Assembly (NCBI GenBank): GCA_017979445.1
Contig: CM030718.1
Location: 27,647,021-27,711,020, forward strand
Origin: Akebia trifoliata
Lineage: Eukaryota > Streptophyta > Magnoliopsida > Ranunculales > Lardizabalaceae
Reading direction: 5' to 3'
DNA: 64,000 bases
Part shown: in pieces, positions 36,801 to 47,451 of the stretch
How the letters are laid out: each line of letters starts with the position of its first letter
How positions within the stretch are numbered: position 1 is the stretch's first letter
Program-made: the position numbers and the translations under genes
Notes under the pieces: generated by a model
Database searches by the model: none
What the model was told of the DNA's origin: nothing
Seen by the model: the letters and a program-made list of their open reading frames with translations, nothing else

Positions 36801-37890
36801 TTGGTATGGTGTAAGCAATAAATATGATCCCCGTTGGATGATATGGATATTAATTTAAGGCAGTTTTGGTTATTTATGTGTAAACTTTCTGCAGACATCT
36901 CAGAGCATGAACGAGAATCTATATCTGGCATAACAAATACTCTTGATGCACATTCGGGCACCCTCCAAAAGTTTCATGAGGAACATTTGGGTCAGACAAT
37001 AGAGATCACAAAGCGGTCTCGGGATACTTTCCAGCAGAGATACATGGTAACAAAATCCCAATGTCAACAAAAACAAACTGAAATTCCATTAAAGATATGA
37101 TTTTAGGCCTTTTTTTGGTAAAACTAACTAAAAGAAAAGAAAATTCTTTTGAAGTGGTAAAATTTACTTCATTTAAAATGGAAATATTACTTCATTCGTG
37201 TCAAACACATTAATCATTATATATATATATATGGGTCTCGTTCAGCACCTAAGTTTTACCACACACTTTAACAAACGTGTTTTGTCCTACATGGGTTAGA
37301 AGTTTTGGAATGGGCTGATTTTTGGTGAGGATGATCTCTATGGTGAGGAGATCATCCTCACCAAAAATCAGCTCATTCCAAAACTTCTAACCCCATAAAA
37401 AATAGTTTACAAAAAATGGACGGTCCACGATTTTTCAACTTGTAAACATGGGGCTAAACATTTTGGAATGGGCTGATTTTTGGGGAGGATGATCTTCTAA
37501 TCATAGAGATCATCCTCACCAAAAATCAGCCTATTCCAAAACTTCTAACCCATGTAGGACAAAAAACGTTTGTTAAAGTGTGTGGTAAAACTTAGGGTGC
37601 TGAACATTTCCCTATATATATATAGATAGGTATTTTTGATGATAAATGAATTTTGATTATTCATTTGGATGCTCTACTAAATAAATTTACAGGATTATGA
37701 TCCAAGTGGCACAACACCAGTGAGGTCTGAGTTGGACATCCCAAGCAAAGATATGATCGAGGCACTACGAACCATGCCCGTGGACGCTCTCCTTGAAGAA
37801 TTTCGAGAAAACCACACACACGAGTCTCTGTCCTTAAAAGAACCAAAGCCATCGCTTATACCACGCTCACCCCTCATCCAACTCAACTGA
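27855..37890 (+). CDS. KIN5C: Kinesin-5 motor protein, KIN5C/KRP125 type, 23 exons
   Basis: Kinesin-5 motors form tetramers that slide antiparallel microtubules in the spindle and phragmoplast. Coding exons: 27855-27913, 28088-28217, 28751-28909, 29030-29379, 29461-29599, 31199-31296, 31380-31536, 32429-32498, 32592-32668, 33117-33170, 33273-33353, 33433-33544, 33619-33705, 33814-33989, 34103-34264, 34383-34490, 34855-35013, 35091-35174, 35258-35463, 35787-35888, 36326-36435, 36895-37046 and 37693-37890. Phases agree throughout and give 1009 residues, the usual size. Motor motifs: GQTGTGKT (98-105), SSRSHS (232-237) and DLAGSE (265-270); then [16 protein letters not shown] and the neck. A long coiled-coil stalk follows, and near the end TTPVRSE fits the BimC-box CDK site. 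The 1.6-kb intron 5 holds a LINE remnant and intron 22 a hairpin MITE. Exon ends rest on reading-frame continuity and homology. Nothing in the coding sequence appears broken. Confidence 0.95.
29860..30230 (+). pseudogene. LINE 3' remnant in kinesin-5 intron 5
   Basis: One frame gives [17 protein letters not shown], typical of the C-terminal end of plant L1 ORF2. Nearby shifted frames give further pieces, and the tail is [20 protein letters not shown]. It lies on the same strand as the gene, has no RT core and is heavily decayed. Confidence 0.6.
37233..37612. mobile_element. Hairpin MITE with two internal palindromes in kinesin-5 intron 22
   Basis: Terminal inverted repeats of about 45 bases: GGGTCTCGTTCAGCACC on the left and its near inverse ending at 37612, sharing TTTTACCACACACTTTAAC. 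Flanks are TATATATAT on both sides (low complexity). Inside are two almost perfect hairpins of about 100 bases, 37293-37394 and 37449-37555, both built from TTTTGGAATGGGCTGATTTT and its complement. Confidence 0.72.
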
Positions 37891-39100
37891 TGTTTCTCAT
37901 ATCATCTGCACAGACGATGCAGGTAATGTGATTTACATGTATTTTTTTTTTTTTTTTTTTTTCATATATGATATTATTATTGTAACCGAAAGATGAAAAA
38001 ATATAGGTTGTTTTGTGGATTATTACTGAAACATATAAAAGTTGGATTCGGATTAAATAATTCCATCTTGGAATTTTGCAAACTATTGCGATGGTGCCTG
38101 TTGTAAATGGAAGAAAAGCTTCATACCTCTAGTCTCTGTACCGATGTACAAATCCTTAAAGAATGATTAGTTGGCATATGTTCGATATTCTTTTTGCTTT
38201 TTTCTGGACAATGTTGCATTCTCTTAATCTTATATTCAGTGAGTTTTACAAGCTTTAGTTTAGATTTATTGATATGTAGTCCTTAAAGGCAGTTTCATAA
38301 TCTTTTTGTTTTAAGTGTAGAAGCTTTGCTATCTTCTATCATGAGTTGTAATATTTCATTTTGGCTTGACATTCTTTTTTTTTTTTTTTTTAAGAACAAC
38401 ATTTGTGCCGATAATCGCAAATCTTTGTGGTTAGGCTTTGCATTTGATGACAATTTACTCCCAAAATGGTTGAAATTGGAATCTTGTTTTGCAATGCAGA
38501 ACTTCGCTTCATTTCATTTTGTTTTCTTAAAAAAAAAAGTGATGAATTCACTTGAAAGTCATTAATTCGTGTTTTTTCTTTTAATATCTACGAATTTGTA
38601 GATATACTAGCGAATCCATTGATTATAAGAGTGATGAATTTACTTGAAAGGCATGTTTTGGGAATTAAAATGAACACTGCATCGAAACCGTAATTTGAAC
38701 ATAAGTTGCACACATTGTAAGAAAAATCCATTCTTTTATATGACATTAATTGGGGTGCCTTTAGTTAAAGTTGGTGTAGCAATGGAATGTCTGTTAAATT
38801 ATAGAGCAACACTAATTATGTAATAGTTTTAAAACAATTCAAATATCTTTTATGTGCATAACAAAGGGTTGAGATGGAAATAGATTCTCAATCCATCAAG
38901 TTCCCTAGGGATTGATCCGTTGATGATCACTCCTTTGAAGTAGGTAAGTATATACAAACACATATTTCCTCGAGATCCGTACTGAATTTGTAGAGATTAG
39001 TACAGGTTTTCTAGAGATACAATTTTCTTTGAAAATGACTAAAATGCCCTTAATCCTCTGAGTCTCAAAACCCTCACCTTGGAAACTATGTTGATGTTTC
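37891..39100. other. Kinesin-5 3' region and intergenic gap
   Basis: Holds the 3' untranslated region (a GCAGGTAATG at about 37919 might be a splice donor in it), two long poly-T runs and a lone CCTCGAGATCC core near 38970. Nothing else recognised. Confidence 0.4.
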
Positions 39101-39649
39101 TCAAACGATGAGTTCGAGATCAGACTTATTTTCCTGCTCGATCACATCAAGGAAGATAGGATCAACAACAATATGACTATCAACATGAACCTTAAACCTG
39201 TGGACCCACCAAACCACCTTAGCCGTACCTTCAATGTCCACTATCGCATCCAACACCATCTTCCGTCGCGCCACGTCAGCAAAGAACCGCGAAGCATGGT
39301 GTGCTAGTTCCATCCCATTGAGCCGTGCAGGAAGCTGAAGCGTCTGGCAAGACTTAGCCGGCTGGGAGCCGGCTTGCACTAGAGCGGAGCCCAATAATGA
39401 GCCTTGGTAGAAGATGGACATGGAAGAGGAAGAGTAATCGATGGGGACGATGTTTGGGTTGGTGACGTGTACGGTGAGGATCATATCTGCATCGACGACT
39501 GGGAAGTTGAGCTTGAAGGATGTGAGGTTGATAGATATTACATGGAAAGTTGGGTCCTTTGGCTTCCCCAACATAATTCCAGTTGTAGCCGTCGCTACAA
39601 TTGCGCCGGTTAGTGCCGAGCTCCAGCTCCAATTTACGTTTTTGCCCAT
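39101..39649 (-). CDS. LEA_2 domain protein (NDR1/HIN1-like, LEA hydroxyproline-rich glycoprotein family)
   Basis: An intronless 182-residue protein. It opens with a short leader and a hydrophobic, small-residue segment (about 9-27, SSALTGAIVATATTGIMLG), likely a membrane anchor. The LEA_2 fold follows: VISINLTSFKLNF, then ILTVHVTNPNIVPIDYSSSS, then SIFYQGSLLGSALVQAG, and a C-terminal half with AKVVWWVHRFKVHVD. The beta-rich NPN motif after an xxLTVHVT strand is diagnostic. Members sit at the plasma membrane or in the cytosol and are linked to stress and defence; the role of this one is not known. It is convergent with the kinesin-5 gene. The next upstream plus-strand gene is far away, so it has its own promoter. 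Confidence 0.82.
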   Translation of the reverse strand: MGKNVNWSWSSALTGAIVATATTGIMLGKPKDPTFHVISINLTSFKLNFPVVDADMILTVHVTNPNIVPIDYSSSSMSIFYQGSLLGSALVQAGSQPAKSCQTLQLPARLNGMELAHHASRFFADVARRKMVLDAIVDIEGTAKVVWWVHRFKVHVDSHIVVDPIFLDVIEQENKSDLELIV

Positions 39650-39899
39650 GTTTCTTAGGAAAAATTACCGCTCTGTCGGCTCTCGTTCCAGGTGTTTAAA
39701 GTTGATCTGGGAACTTGGAAATGGATAAGCGATGTTGAGGTCTTCCGAGTGTGGTTTCTAGTTATCTGTAATTATTTTGTATATTGAAGGGCAATTATGT
39801 GATTCAAAGTACTGATAGAGCTAGTTGAGATTTTTTTAGCTTCTTTTGCCATGTCAACTTTTACTAAGAGCACCCAGAGATGTGTGATAATTCTTTGTT

Positions 39900-40975
39900 G
39901 GTATCATATGAACTGGTGTCCTATTAGTAAAAATTGGTGTGCAATAGAATCTTTCTCACTTGGAAAGTAGTCAAATATTAACCTACTGTTCAGAGAATCC
40001 ATTTTCTTCTCTCTAAATGATCAAAATATCCTCATTTACAATTGCTGAGTGAAGAATTATCATAACTTTATGAGTCATGATATATTGTTGAAAAAATGTT
40101 GATGTAACTAACAAGACAGAAAATCAAATGTAAAAAGAACAATTGAGACGTGATAAATTACTGTCTTTAAAAGTATATCGCATCCTACAAAGATTATATC
40201 CTAATGTAATGTAATTGGTACAACGGAATACCCTTCAGGATACAACAATGGTTGAGAAAGTCAAACAACTCAGATTACTCCCTTTGTAGAAGATTGGAAG
40301 AAAATGAAATGTAGGACAACTCAAGAAAAGAACAATAGAGAACAAAAAGTTTTTGTGTTTCTTTTTTGTTGGAGAAATTTGTTTTTATAGACCAAAGTTT
40401 GACCACCCCATAACCATCCAATTAATTTAGTCAGAATGGTAAATTAACAGTTAGATTAAAATGTTATAATTGCTAATTAGCACAACAACTAAATTAAAAT
40501 GGTTTAATTAATTAAAACAAATGGACCGACTTGAATCAAATAAAATCCAGTTTAAAATAATATTTTGATTAGCAAAAATGAGCCAATCCCATGCATACAC
40601 AAGACTAGAAAGCGAGGATTGCACACCCCTTGCACGCACCAAACTCTAATTGGAACTTTGAGATTTTCCTCTGGGGCCCCGTGCAAGCGTGAGCCTCCTA
40701 TTATTTCTAACCTTACCACACAAGTAAAACAAGATAATATATAAAGACATAATTAGTCTTTCTCATAGTGGATGTGAGACTAAATATTTTAGACAACAAG
40801 TTAAAAACTCATCACTTATGTGTTGTATATATCCAATATAGTTAAACAAGCAAAAAGTTACTTTTGCGTTTGATAATACCAAAATAAATAAAAGCCAAGT
40901 GTACACCACTTTTAACCAAAATAACTAAAATCACTTTGTATTTAAAAATCTTAAAATAATTAAATTATTACAACA
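39900..40975. other. Intergenic stretch, nothing recognised
   Basis: AT-rich. A half of the 19434-type hairpin repeat (AATTGGTGTGCAATAGAATC) is at about 39935-39955. No gene-like frame seen. Confidence 0.35.
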
Positions 40976-40978
40976 AAT

Positions 40979-41400
40979 ATGATTCGTCAAGTGACATACA
41001 CAATCTACGTGACAAGTTCAAAATTGTGGATCTGTACACCTTGGGATACACGATGTCACTTCCCCATAAAAAAGTGTATACCGAGGCGAATGGATCTACG
41101 GTTCTCAAACTTGTCTACGTCAGGGAGTCGATTGAGTATGCCACTTGGCGAGTTTTATTATCTAGATTCTTAACTTTGTATAGATATTCAAAGAATGCTG
41201 ATTTTGTAATTCAACCTGATAGGGTAACTCAAAAATAAAAACTCACTGATGTGGCAGGTGCAAGAATCGTAGATTTTTTCCTTGCGATACACAACTGCAC
41301 ATGTTTTTTCGGGCAACTCTTCCGTGGAATGTGACCTATAGAGACAATCATTTTTTTTTCCCGTTACTTTGTATGCCATGTTATACTATGTCAGCTCAAC
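40979..41400. repeat. Two degenerate family A MITEs
   Basis: The first (about 40979-41175) keeps the palindromic inside: CCTTGGGATAC (41039-41049), GTATACCGAGG (41076-41086), ATGGATCTACGGTTCTCAA and GAGTATGCCACTTGG. The second (about 41240-41400) keeps AGAATCGTAGATTTTTTCC and CCTTGCGATAC. The ends of both are too decayed to define. Confidence 0.5.
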
Positions 41401-41649
41401 ACAAACACTCATATGATTAGACAACAATCCAATCCTTTTTAACATGTTTTTAAGTCAAATTACAATACTTGAATAATCAACCATTATATGTACAAAACTT
41501 ATAACAAACTCAAACCATAATCAATCACTCGATTCTATCCAATCATAAAACTATAATTTTCTTTTATTTATTTATTTATTTATTGTTTCCTGGTGGTAGT
41601 GGTGGTGGTGGAGGAGGGGGAGGCAGTTGCATTTTTTAAATGGAATAGT

Positions 41650-43495
41650 TCAATGGCAGTAGAGAGAAAATAGTACTAAGATGGTAGAAGCCAATGCGAT
41701 AAATCCATTGTTGTTGCCCTTGCAATGGCCATTGTTATGGTGCGGACGGCGGTTGTTTATGGCCCCCGATGGTGTCTTGGTACCGCTGTTGTCACTGGTG
41801 TCGCTGTCAACTGGTTTTCCACCCTCACGCTTGTTGAAAGATTCAAGATGTCCATCTCCTCCTCGGATCAGTTTCACATCTACTCTTTCGTTTCCCACAT
41901 TTTGCTCCACGTTTGCTACAAAGAAAAAGAATCAGCCACATTTTAATATTTATGAAAAAATAGCTTTTTAGCCAATTTTGTGACTATTTTTAAATGATTG
42001 TATGGACAATTTGATGACACACAATCCCTATTGTATATGTGCAAAATCCAATGGTTTGGAATAAATGAACTTAAACAAGATCAAGTTGACTTTTTTCTTT
42101 TATGATGGGGTTCTGGACCAATATGCTTAATGCTTGACTAGTCGGATCGAGGCAACTGACTTCTTAGAGCATCATATCTTGTTCAAATCCCACAGGTACA
42201 TACACTTACCCACAAATCAACACGTATTTGATAAACATGGATACATGCTTGTTTGGGTAGCTAATAAGGGGACTTGAACTCAAGACCTTTCCCTTTGTTT
42301 TGAGGGATGATATTTGAAATAAATACTTAATATTAATTATTCATCATTAGTCAAAATTGACTTTCGGTGAAAGGGATAAACATAATCTTGCATTTTAATG
42401 GAGGATAACCTTAATATCTCCAATTTCGAAAGGAGTATTACTTTAATTCCCTTATTTTTTCTATTACATAAATTAGATTAAACATCATGGTTTTAAAACT
42501 CATTTTGATGTCTCATCTCATCCATGAATGAGACCGAGTCGTCTTGGACGAGTTTTTCAATACATTTTGAATCATCTCATTCAACAATGAGAAAAAAAAA
42601 TGAACTATGGTATTAAATGTTGTCCAATGCATTTGACTTATCTATCCATCTTGTTGGTGGACAATACTGAGACATATCGGATGGGTCATTTTGATCTCTG
42701 ACGAGATTTAAAACCATACAAGACATATCATCCTAAAATCTCCTTTTATATAAATCAAAGATATATATATATATATATATATTTAAATGATTATGTTTAA
42801 ATGAAAAGAAAACCAACAAACTTAATTTATACTAAATCATTGTTCGAGCTCTTCCCAAATTGTCCAAGTTTCCCAAAATGTGGGATTTGATAACTTGAGT
42901 TTCGGATAAAAAGGAGATTATCGTTTTGTGACCAAATTGACTCGCCCGAGTTACTTCAATCTTATCTAAGGAATAAAAACTATGTATGTCGTTGTGTATC
43001 AGGTGGCCCAATTGCTTTAACTTTGATAAAAAGTAAAAGGAGAAAGAAGAGGCGCACCACTCTTTGGATTGATTCCTTTTATTTCACAAAAAAGTGAATA
43101 AAAAATAAAAGAGAGAGAGAGAGAGAGAGAAACTAGTCTAACAAAATCAAAACAATTATAATTTTTTTTATAAAAAAAAGTAAAGCTGCTTCTTTGAGAT
43201 TTTTTTTAGAAGAAATATGAGCTACACTTCATGTCTATGATCTTAGTCTTCCATGCACCCAATCCATAGAGCTCTTTCTCTCTCAAATTTAAATTAAAAA
43301 CAATTGTTTTTTTTTTTTTTTTTTGTTTGTTTCTCTAAACACCATGAACAAAAACAAAAGAGAAATTTATTTAACTATTAATTTTAGAAAATAAAAAAAT
43401 AAAATAAAAGAAGAAGAATACCTACTACCAAGGTTTTGTTTAATGGAGGAGATGAAAGAAGATGAAGAAGGTAGGCAAAGAGCACCATAACCCAT
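41650..43495 (-). CDS. Hypothetical small protein, two exons (weak call)
   Basis: I do not recognise this protein. Exon 2 (41915-41650) follows a good acceptor (TTTCTTTTTCTTTGTAG) and is open for about 86 codons, ending in a hydrophobic stretch FIALASTILVLFSLYCH. Its middle is rich in N, H, G, K and R (SGAINNRRPHHNNGH). Exon 1 (43495-43429) starts MGYGALCLPSSSS and ends at TTG|GTAGTA. The joined frame gives 110 residues. An upstream ATG at 43515, in another frame, gives MRIRDIGWVMVLFAYLLHLL, which looks like a signal peptide; it reaches the exon 2 frame only if the splice uses a second AG 11 bases downstream. So there are two rival models, and the gene may be non-coding. The 1.5-kb intron would include a family C MITE. 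Confidence 0.3.
42486..42718. mobile_element. MITE, family C
   Basis: Ends CATGGTTTTAAAACTC and GAGATTTAAAACCATA are inverted. The middle has ATGAATGAGACCGAGTCGTC, also seen in the split copy at 21520-27432. The flanks match poorly. Confidence 0.6.
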
Positions 43496-43529
43496 CCAAT
43501 ATCTCTGATCCTCATAGCTTCCTTCCTTG

Positions 43530-43718
43530 GCTCTCTCTCTCTCTCTCTCTACCAACAACTTCTTACTTACAAATACTACTTAATCTCTCTTTAATACGCC
43601 CACCGAAAAATTTCAAAAGCTCACTCTCTCTCTCTCTCTCTACCAACAACTTCTTACTTACAAATACTACTTAATCTCTCTTTAATACGCGGCCCACCGA
43701 AAAATTTCAAAAGCTCAA
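43530..43718. repeat. Tandem duplication of a unit of about 91 bp with CT microsatellite
   Basis: ACCAACAACTTCTTACTTAC begins at 43551 and again at 43642. Both units contain a CT tract and end CCACCGAAAAATTTCAAAAG; the second has two extra bases (GG). It lies directly upstream of the weak small-protein candidate and could be its leader. Confidence 0.78.
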
Positions 43719-43914
43719 CAAATCCTAAGCTATCCTCTCACACTCGTAGTTGGGATGCTTAGGCATCCATTCATGTTATAAAAGTGTCTCGACTTCGTTT
43801 TTCAACCTTTGGTGCTCCGAAGAGATAAAAATTAATTAGTCTCGACTTTTTCATAAAGCCAATATACGTGGCACAAGTATGTTTATTGAATTAAATATCA
43901 TACCGTTATAATAA

Positions 43915-44137
43915 GAATGCTGATAATCTGCTATACGCACGTTGCAACTCAATCGACTTACTTGACGTGATAAGCTTGAGAATTGTAGATATGCTCTTTT
44001 CAAGATATAAAACTGTGACTCCATATAAAAAGGTGGAGTTTTGTATCCTAAAAAGAGTAGATCTACGATTTTCGAGCCTGTCATGTCAGGTAAGTCAATT
44101 GAGTATGCCACATGCTTAAATCAGATTATCACGACTC
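43915..44137. mobile_element. MITE, family A, with 8-of-9 target duplication
   Basis: Ends GAATGCTGATAATCTGC and CAGATTATCACGACTC. Flanks TTATAATAA (43906-43914) and TTATATTAA (44138-44146) differ at one base. Inside it has the usual AGATCTACGATTTTCGAG block. Confidence 0.68.
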
Positions 44138-44362
44138 TTATATTAATAGATTGAATTAGGGATATACATTCAGACAAACCTGAGTTGACCTTAAAACGAA
44201 ATTTTGGGTTTGGCTAAAATTGAGATCAATACTAAACTTTCATGCTAAGTTCAAGTTTGTATACAGAATATCAAACCGATACTAAACCTAACCCAGAAAT
44301 TTTAGGTTTAGTTCCATTAAAAATGTATTTTTTAAAATAAAAAACTCTAAAATTAATTTTAT

Positions 44363-44530
44363 GAGTTGTGCTTGAGTGACCTCATATCGCACATCTTAAC
44401 ATGAAAATGGATATGAACCATACATACTATTTCACACATATCTCGAGGAAAAGTATTTATGATTCCCATACACTTTCATGTCAAGGTGTGTAATGTGAGG
44501 TCCAATCTTGAGGTCACTCCTGGATGACTC
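44363..44530. mobile_element. MITE, family B
   Basis: Begins GAGTTGTGCTTGAGTGACCTC; the right end is GAGGTCACTCCTGGATGACTC, its inverse. The core CATATCTCGAGG is at about 44447-44458. Flanks match weakly. Confidence 0.6.
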
Positions 44531-44575
44531 TTAATGGAATGGAGGAACCTCATTCAATCAACATTTATATCCCAA

Positions 44576-44757
44576 GAGTTGTGTTGGAGTGACCTCAATA
44601 TTTGACCTCATATCACACATCTTAAGGTGAAAGTGTCTGGGAACCATAGATAATGTTTCCTTGAGAAATGAGTGAAAAAACATCTATGACTCTCATACAC
44701 TTTCACGCCAGGGTGTATGATGTGAGGTCCAATCTTGAGGTCACTTCAGCACTATTC
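44576..44757. mobile_element. MITE, family B, with 7-of-9 target duplication
   Basis: Begins GAGTTGTGTTGGAGTGACC and ends GGTCACTTCAGCACTATTC. Flanks ATATCCCAA and ATATCTGAA agree at 7 of 9 positions. Internal arms ACTTTCACGCC and its partner make a hairpin. Confidence 0.66.
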
Positions 44758-45773
44758 ATATCTGAAATCTTTGGATTAGGACGTCGATGAGGAAGTGTGA
44801 TGGAAGGGCATCCATCCAACATGAAGAACTCCTAACCTCCCAATTATTTATTTTAATGGCCCGAAACATTTTAGGTATTTCTACCTTTTTTTTGGGGACA
44901 GTACCAAAATAATCATGTATGAGGCCAAAACTATTGGCCCTACCATGTTTTTATAATGTTTATCAAGAGTTATATGCCTATTTGGGTATTTATAATCTTT
45001 TATTAAAATGAATACCCACAATGAAATTACCGACCTTATTTTTTAGAGTTACTATTGACACCTCAACTTTTACTTATTACATCCTATTTTCTTAAAATAT
45101 TTATCACCCCTGTTTCATTCAAATTATAATCTCAACGTTATAAAATATTATCACATTCATTCAAACAATTTCAGTAGTTGGTTGTTAAAACTATGATTAC
45201 TTAAGGCTCTTAGAAAATCCTAAACACACACACACCAAAAAAAAAAAAAATTTAAAAAGGGAAAACATAAAAAGAGAATTTTTATCGGCACCCCAACTTT
45301 TACTTACTCTCAATCATTCACTTATTTTCTTTTATAATCATCGAGATTGTCACTTTTTTTTAATAAAAAAATTAATGAAACAGATTATACAAATAAATAT
45401 ATAGAGTTTTTACGGACATAAACTGTATTTATATATATATATATATATATAATTATTCAAATAAATAGAATTTTTCAAGAAGGTACTCATTTAACTGAAT
45501 TTACCTCTATACCCTTATTTCAAGAAAGAACTGTGCTAAGCTGGAGGTGGATTTTCAATACACGTGGCATCATGCCATCGATTCACTGGAAATCTTACCA
45601 TATCTATAAGGCGCGGATAGTTAGGTCGTTGTAGAATGAACCATCCTCATACACGTGTCACATGAATAAAAGTCTCAGATAGCTGTATGGGTTGTTCACA
45701 CACGAGTCGCATAATAAAGTGAGTCACAAGAAGTAGAAAGTACAATCACACCTGTTAACGACAGTTACTTACA

Positions 45774-46345
45774 GAGTCGTGTTGGGGTGACATCAGACTT
45801 GTACCTCATATAGCACTTTCTAAACGTGGAAGTATGTAGGAAGGAAAATGTTGAATTGCCTACCTTCGACAATATATTCAACACTGAGATGATGTGGCGG
45901 TGCATTATGGTTTCAAACCGTATCATCTTAGTTGTCTCAATATTAGGCATAGACGAAACGGATGGACAAATCAAATTTTCAAATGATATTTAGAACCCCA
46001 CATTCATTTTTGCAAATTTTTGAGCGAGTCGTCTCAAACGAAAACTCTATATCTAGCATGAATGAGACAAGATATGAAATCGAATTTTAAAATCATGTGG
46101 TGCATAGAGAATTGTAGATTTCTTTATTTGTATTTTGAGGAAAGAAATTTGTGATTATCTGTGCATTGTCACGTCAGTTGAATACTGAACAGTGTCCAAC
46201 TAAGGCAGTGTAGGATGGTTCGTGTAAAAATCATAAATGCTTTTTCACTCGTATCTTGGAGAAAAGAATATATGATTCTTACACTCTTTCATATCAGAAA
46301 AAGTGAGATATGAGGTACAATCTTGAGGTCACTTCAGCATTATTC
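45774..46345. mobile_element. Composite MITE cluster (family A and B pieces) with a nested family C copy
   Basis: A family B left end (GAGTCGTGTTGGGGTGAC, 45774) and a right end (GAGGTCACTTCAGCATTATTC, to 46345) enclose a complete family C element at 45906-46096. Around the nested copy are GCGGTGCAT (45897-45905) and GTGGTGCAT (46097-46105), 8 of 9 identical. The cluster ends about 290 bases before the FAF-like gene. Confidence 0.6.
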
Positions 46346-46511
46346 GGACAAAAAAAAATTAAAAACTAAAAACTAAAAAAAACAAGAGGGAAGGGAAATG
46401 GATCACAACAGAAGATGTGGCGCAAAATGCACTAGTCAACCCCTCCATACATCACCTCTAACCTTATTTCACTTTTATGACTCTCACACACAACTCACAA
46501 CACCCATCACC

Positions 46512-46521
46512 AATTTTATAT
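46512..46521 (+). promoter_or_regulatory. TATA box of the FAF-like gene
   Basis: TTTTATATAG lies about 115 bases before the ATG at 46633, after a CA-rich stretch. Called by position and sequence only. Confidence 0.45.
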
Positions 46522-46632
46522 AGATAGATAGAAAGATTGAGCTCTCCCCATCTCCACATTTCCTCCTCTGCGCTCAACCTCTCACCCACAAAACTACATA
46601 ACTCTCTCTCTGACACACACATACATACAACC

Positions 46633-47451
46633 ATGGCTTCATGTAGTGGCCTTCAACAAATCTTTGAAAACCCATTGCCGGAAAACCCAAGTCTCATTGA
46701 ATCCTTGTCCTCCTCATGGAACCAAATCAAACCCATGAAACCCATTGAACTCTCTTCCTTAACTGAGATCTTTGGTGAACTTCATTTCAAAGAGAAGCCT
46801 GAATCACACTCCTCTCTTCCTCCATTTTTAACCCCATCATCGTCATCATTGCCGTCTCCTTCTTTAATGGATTTAAATTCAGAGGCTAGTATGGAAAAAC
46901 TCAATGAGAACAACAAGGAGTCATCCTTGGAAACTCAAAAAAATAGTTACTTGGGTTGTTCCAAGAAAAGTGAGAGGTTTCCATCAAAGAAATCAGAGAA
47001 TCTTCAGCTTTGTACTGAGGGACTAGGATTCGAAAGCTTCGATGATGTTGAGGATTCAAAGAATGAGACGGAAGATGATATGAAGAACCATAAGGGTAAG
47101 GAGAAGGAGAAAGTGAGTATTATGAAGTACTCATCACATGAAAATCAAGAAGAAGAGTTTAGAGGATCAAAGACAAGCTTTAAGAGCTTTCCTCCACCAA
47201 TTTCTTGCATTGGTATGGGTGGAAAGCCTTGTGTTTGTCTTAAATCTTATCGACACGATGGAAGGTTTGTTCTGAAGGAGATCAGGATTCCAAATCATGA
47301 GGTTTTGCACGCGTTTAGAGAAGATGGGCGTCTAAAGCTTCAACTTGTTCATCCCGACAAAGAAATCCAAGAAGAAGAAGATGACGACAACAATGACAAT
47401 GATGAAGAAGAGAAGGCTGAAAGCATCAAAGATGAGATTGAAGGCGATTAG
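46633..47451 (+). CDS. FANTASTIC FOUR (FAF) family protein
   Basis: FAF proteins are plant-specific; in Arabidopsis they limit shoot meristem size by repressing WUSCHEL. The intronless frame gives 272 residues. The N-terminus MASCSGLQQIFENPLPENP is typical, with a Ser-rich stretch at about 55-80. The FAF domain lies at about 185-245: FPPPISCIGMGGKPCVCLKS, then YRHDGRFVLKEIRIP and REDGRLKLQLVHP. An acidic tail of D, E and N (246-272) closes the protein, also usual. The ATG at 46633 (context CCATGG) was chosen over the in-frame ATG at 46537 because the family starts here and the TATA box leaves a leader that includes 46537. Which of FAF1-4 or FAF-like it matches is not decided. Confidence 0.9.
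   Translation: MASCSGLQQIFENPLPENPSLIESLSSSWNQIKPMKPIELSSLTEIFGELHFKEKPESHSSLPPFLTPSSSSLPSPSLMDLNSEASMEKLNENNKESSLETQKNSYLGCSKKSERFPSKKSENLQLCTEGLGFESFDDVEDSKNETEDDMKNHKGKEKEKVSIMKYSSHENQEEEFRGSKTSFKSFPPPISCIGMGGKPCVCLKSYRHDGRFVLKEIRIPNHEVLHAFREDGRLKLQLVHPDKEIQEEEDDDNNDNDEEEKAESIKDEIEGD

Noticed and set aside
39354..39728. Open frames on both strands overlapping the LEA_2 gene
   Set aside because: They are shadows of the LEA_2 coding sequence in other frames with no similarity of their own.
42120..42300. tRNA gene or SINE promoter (GTTCAAATCCC at about 42184; GAGTTCAAGTCC on the minus strand near 42280)
   Set aside because: Only B-box-like words are present; no A box at the right distance, no cloverleaf, no tail or target duplication.
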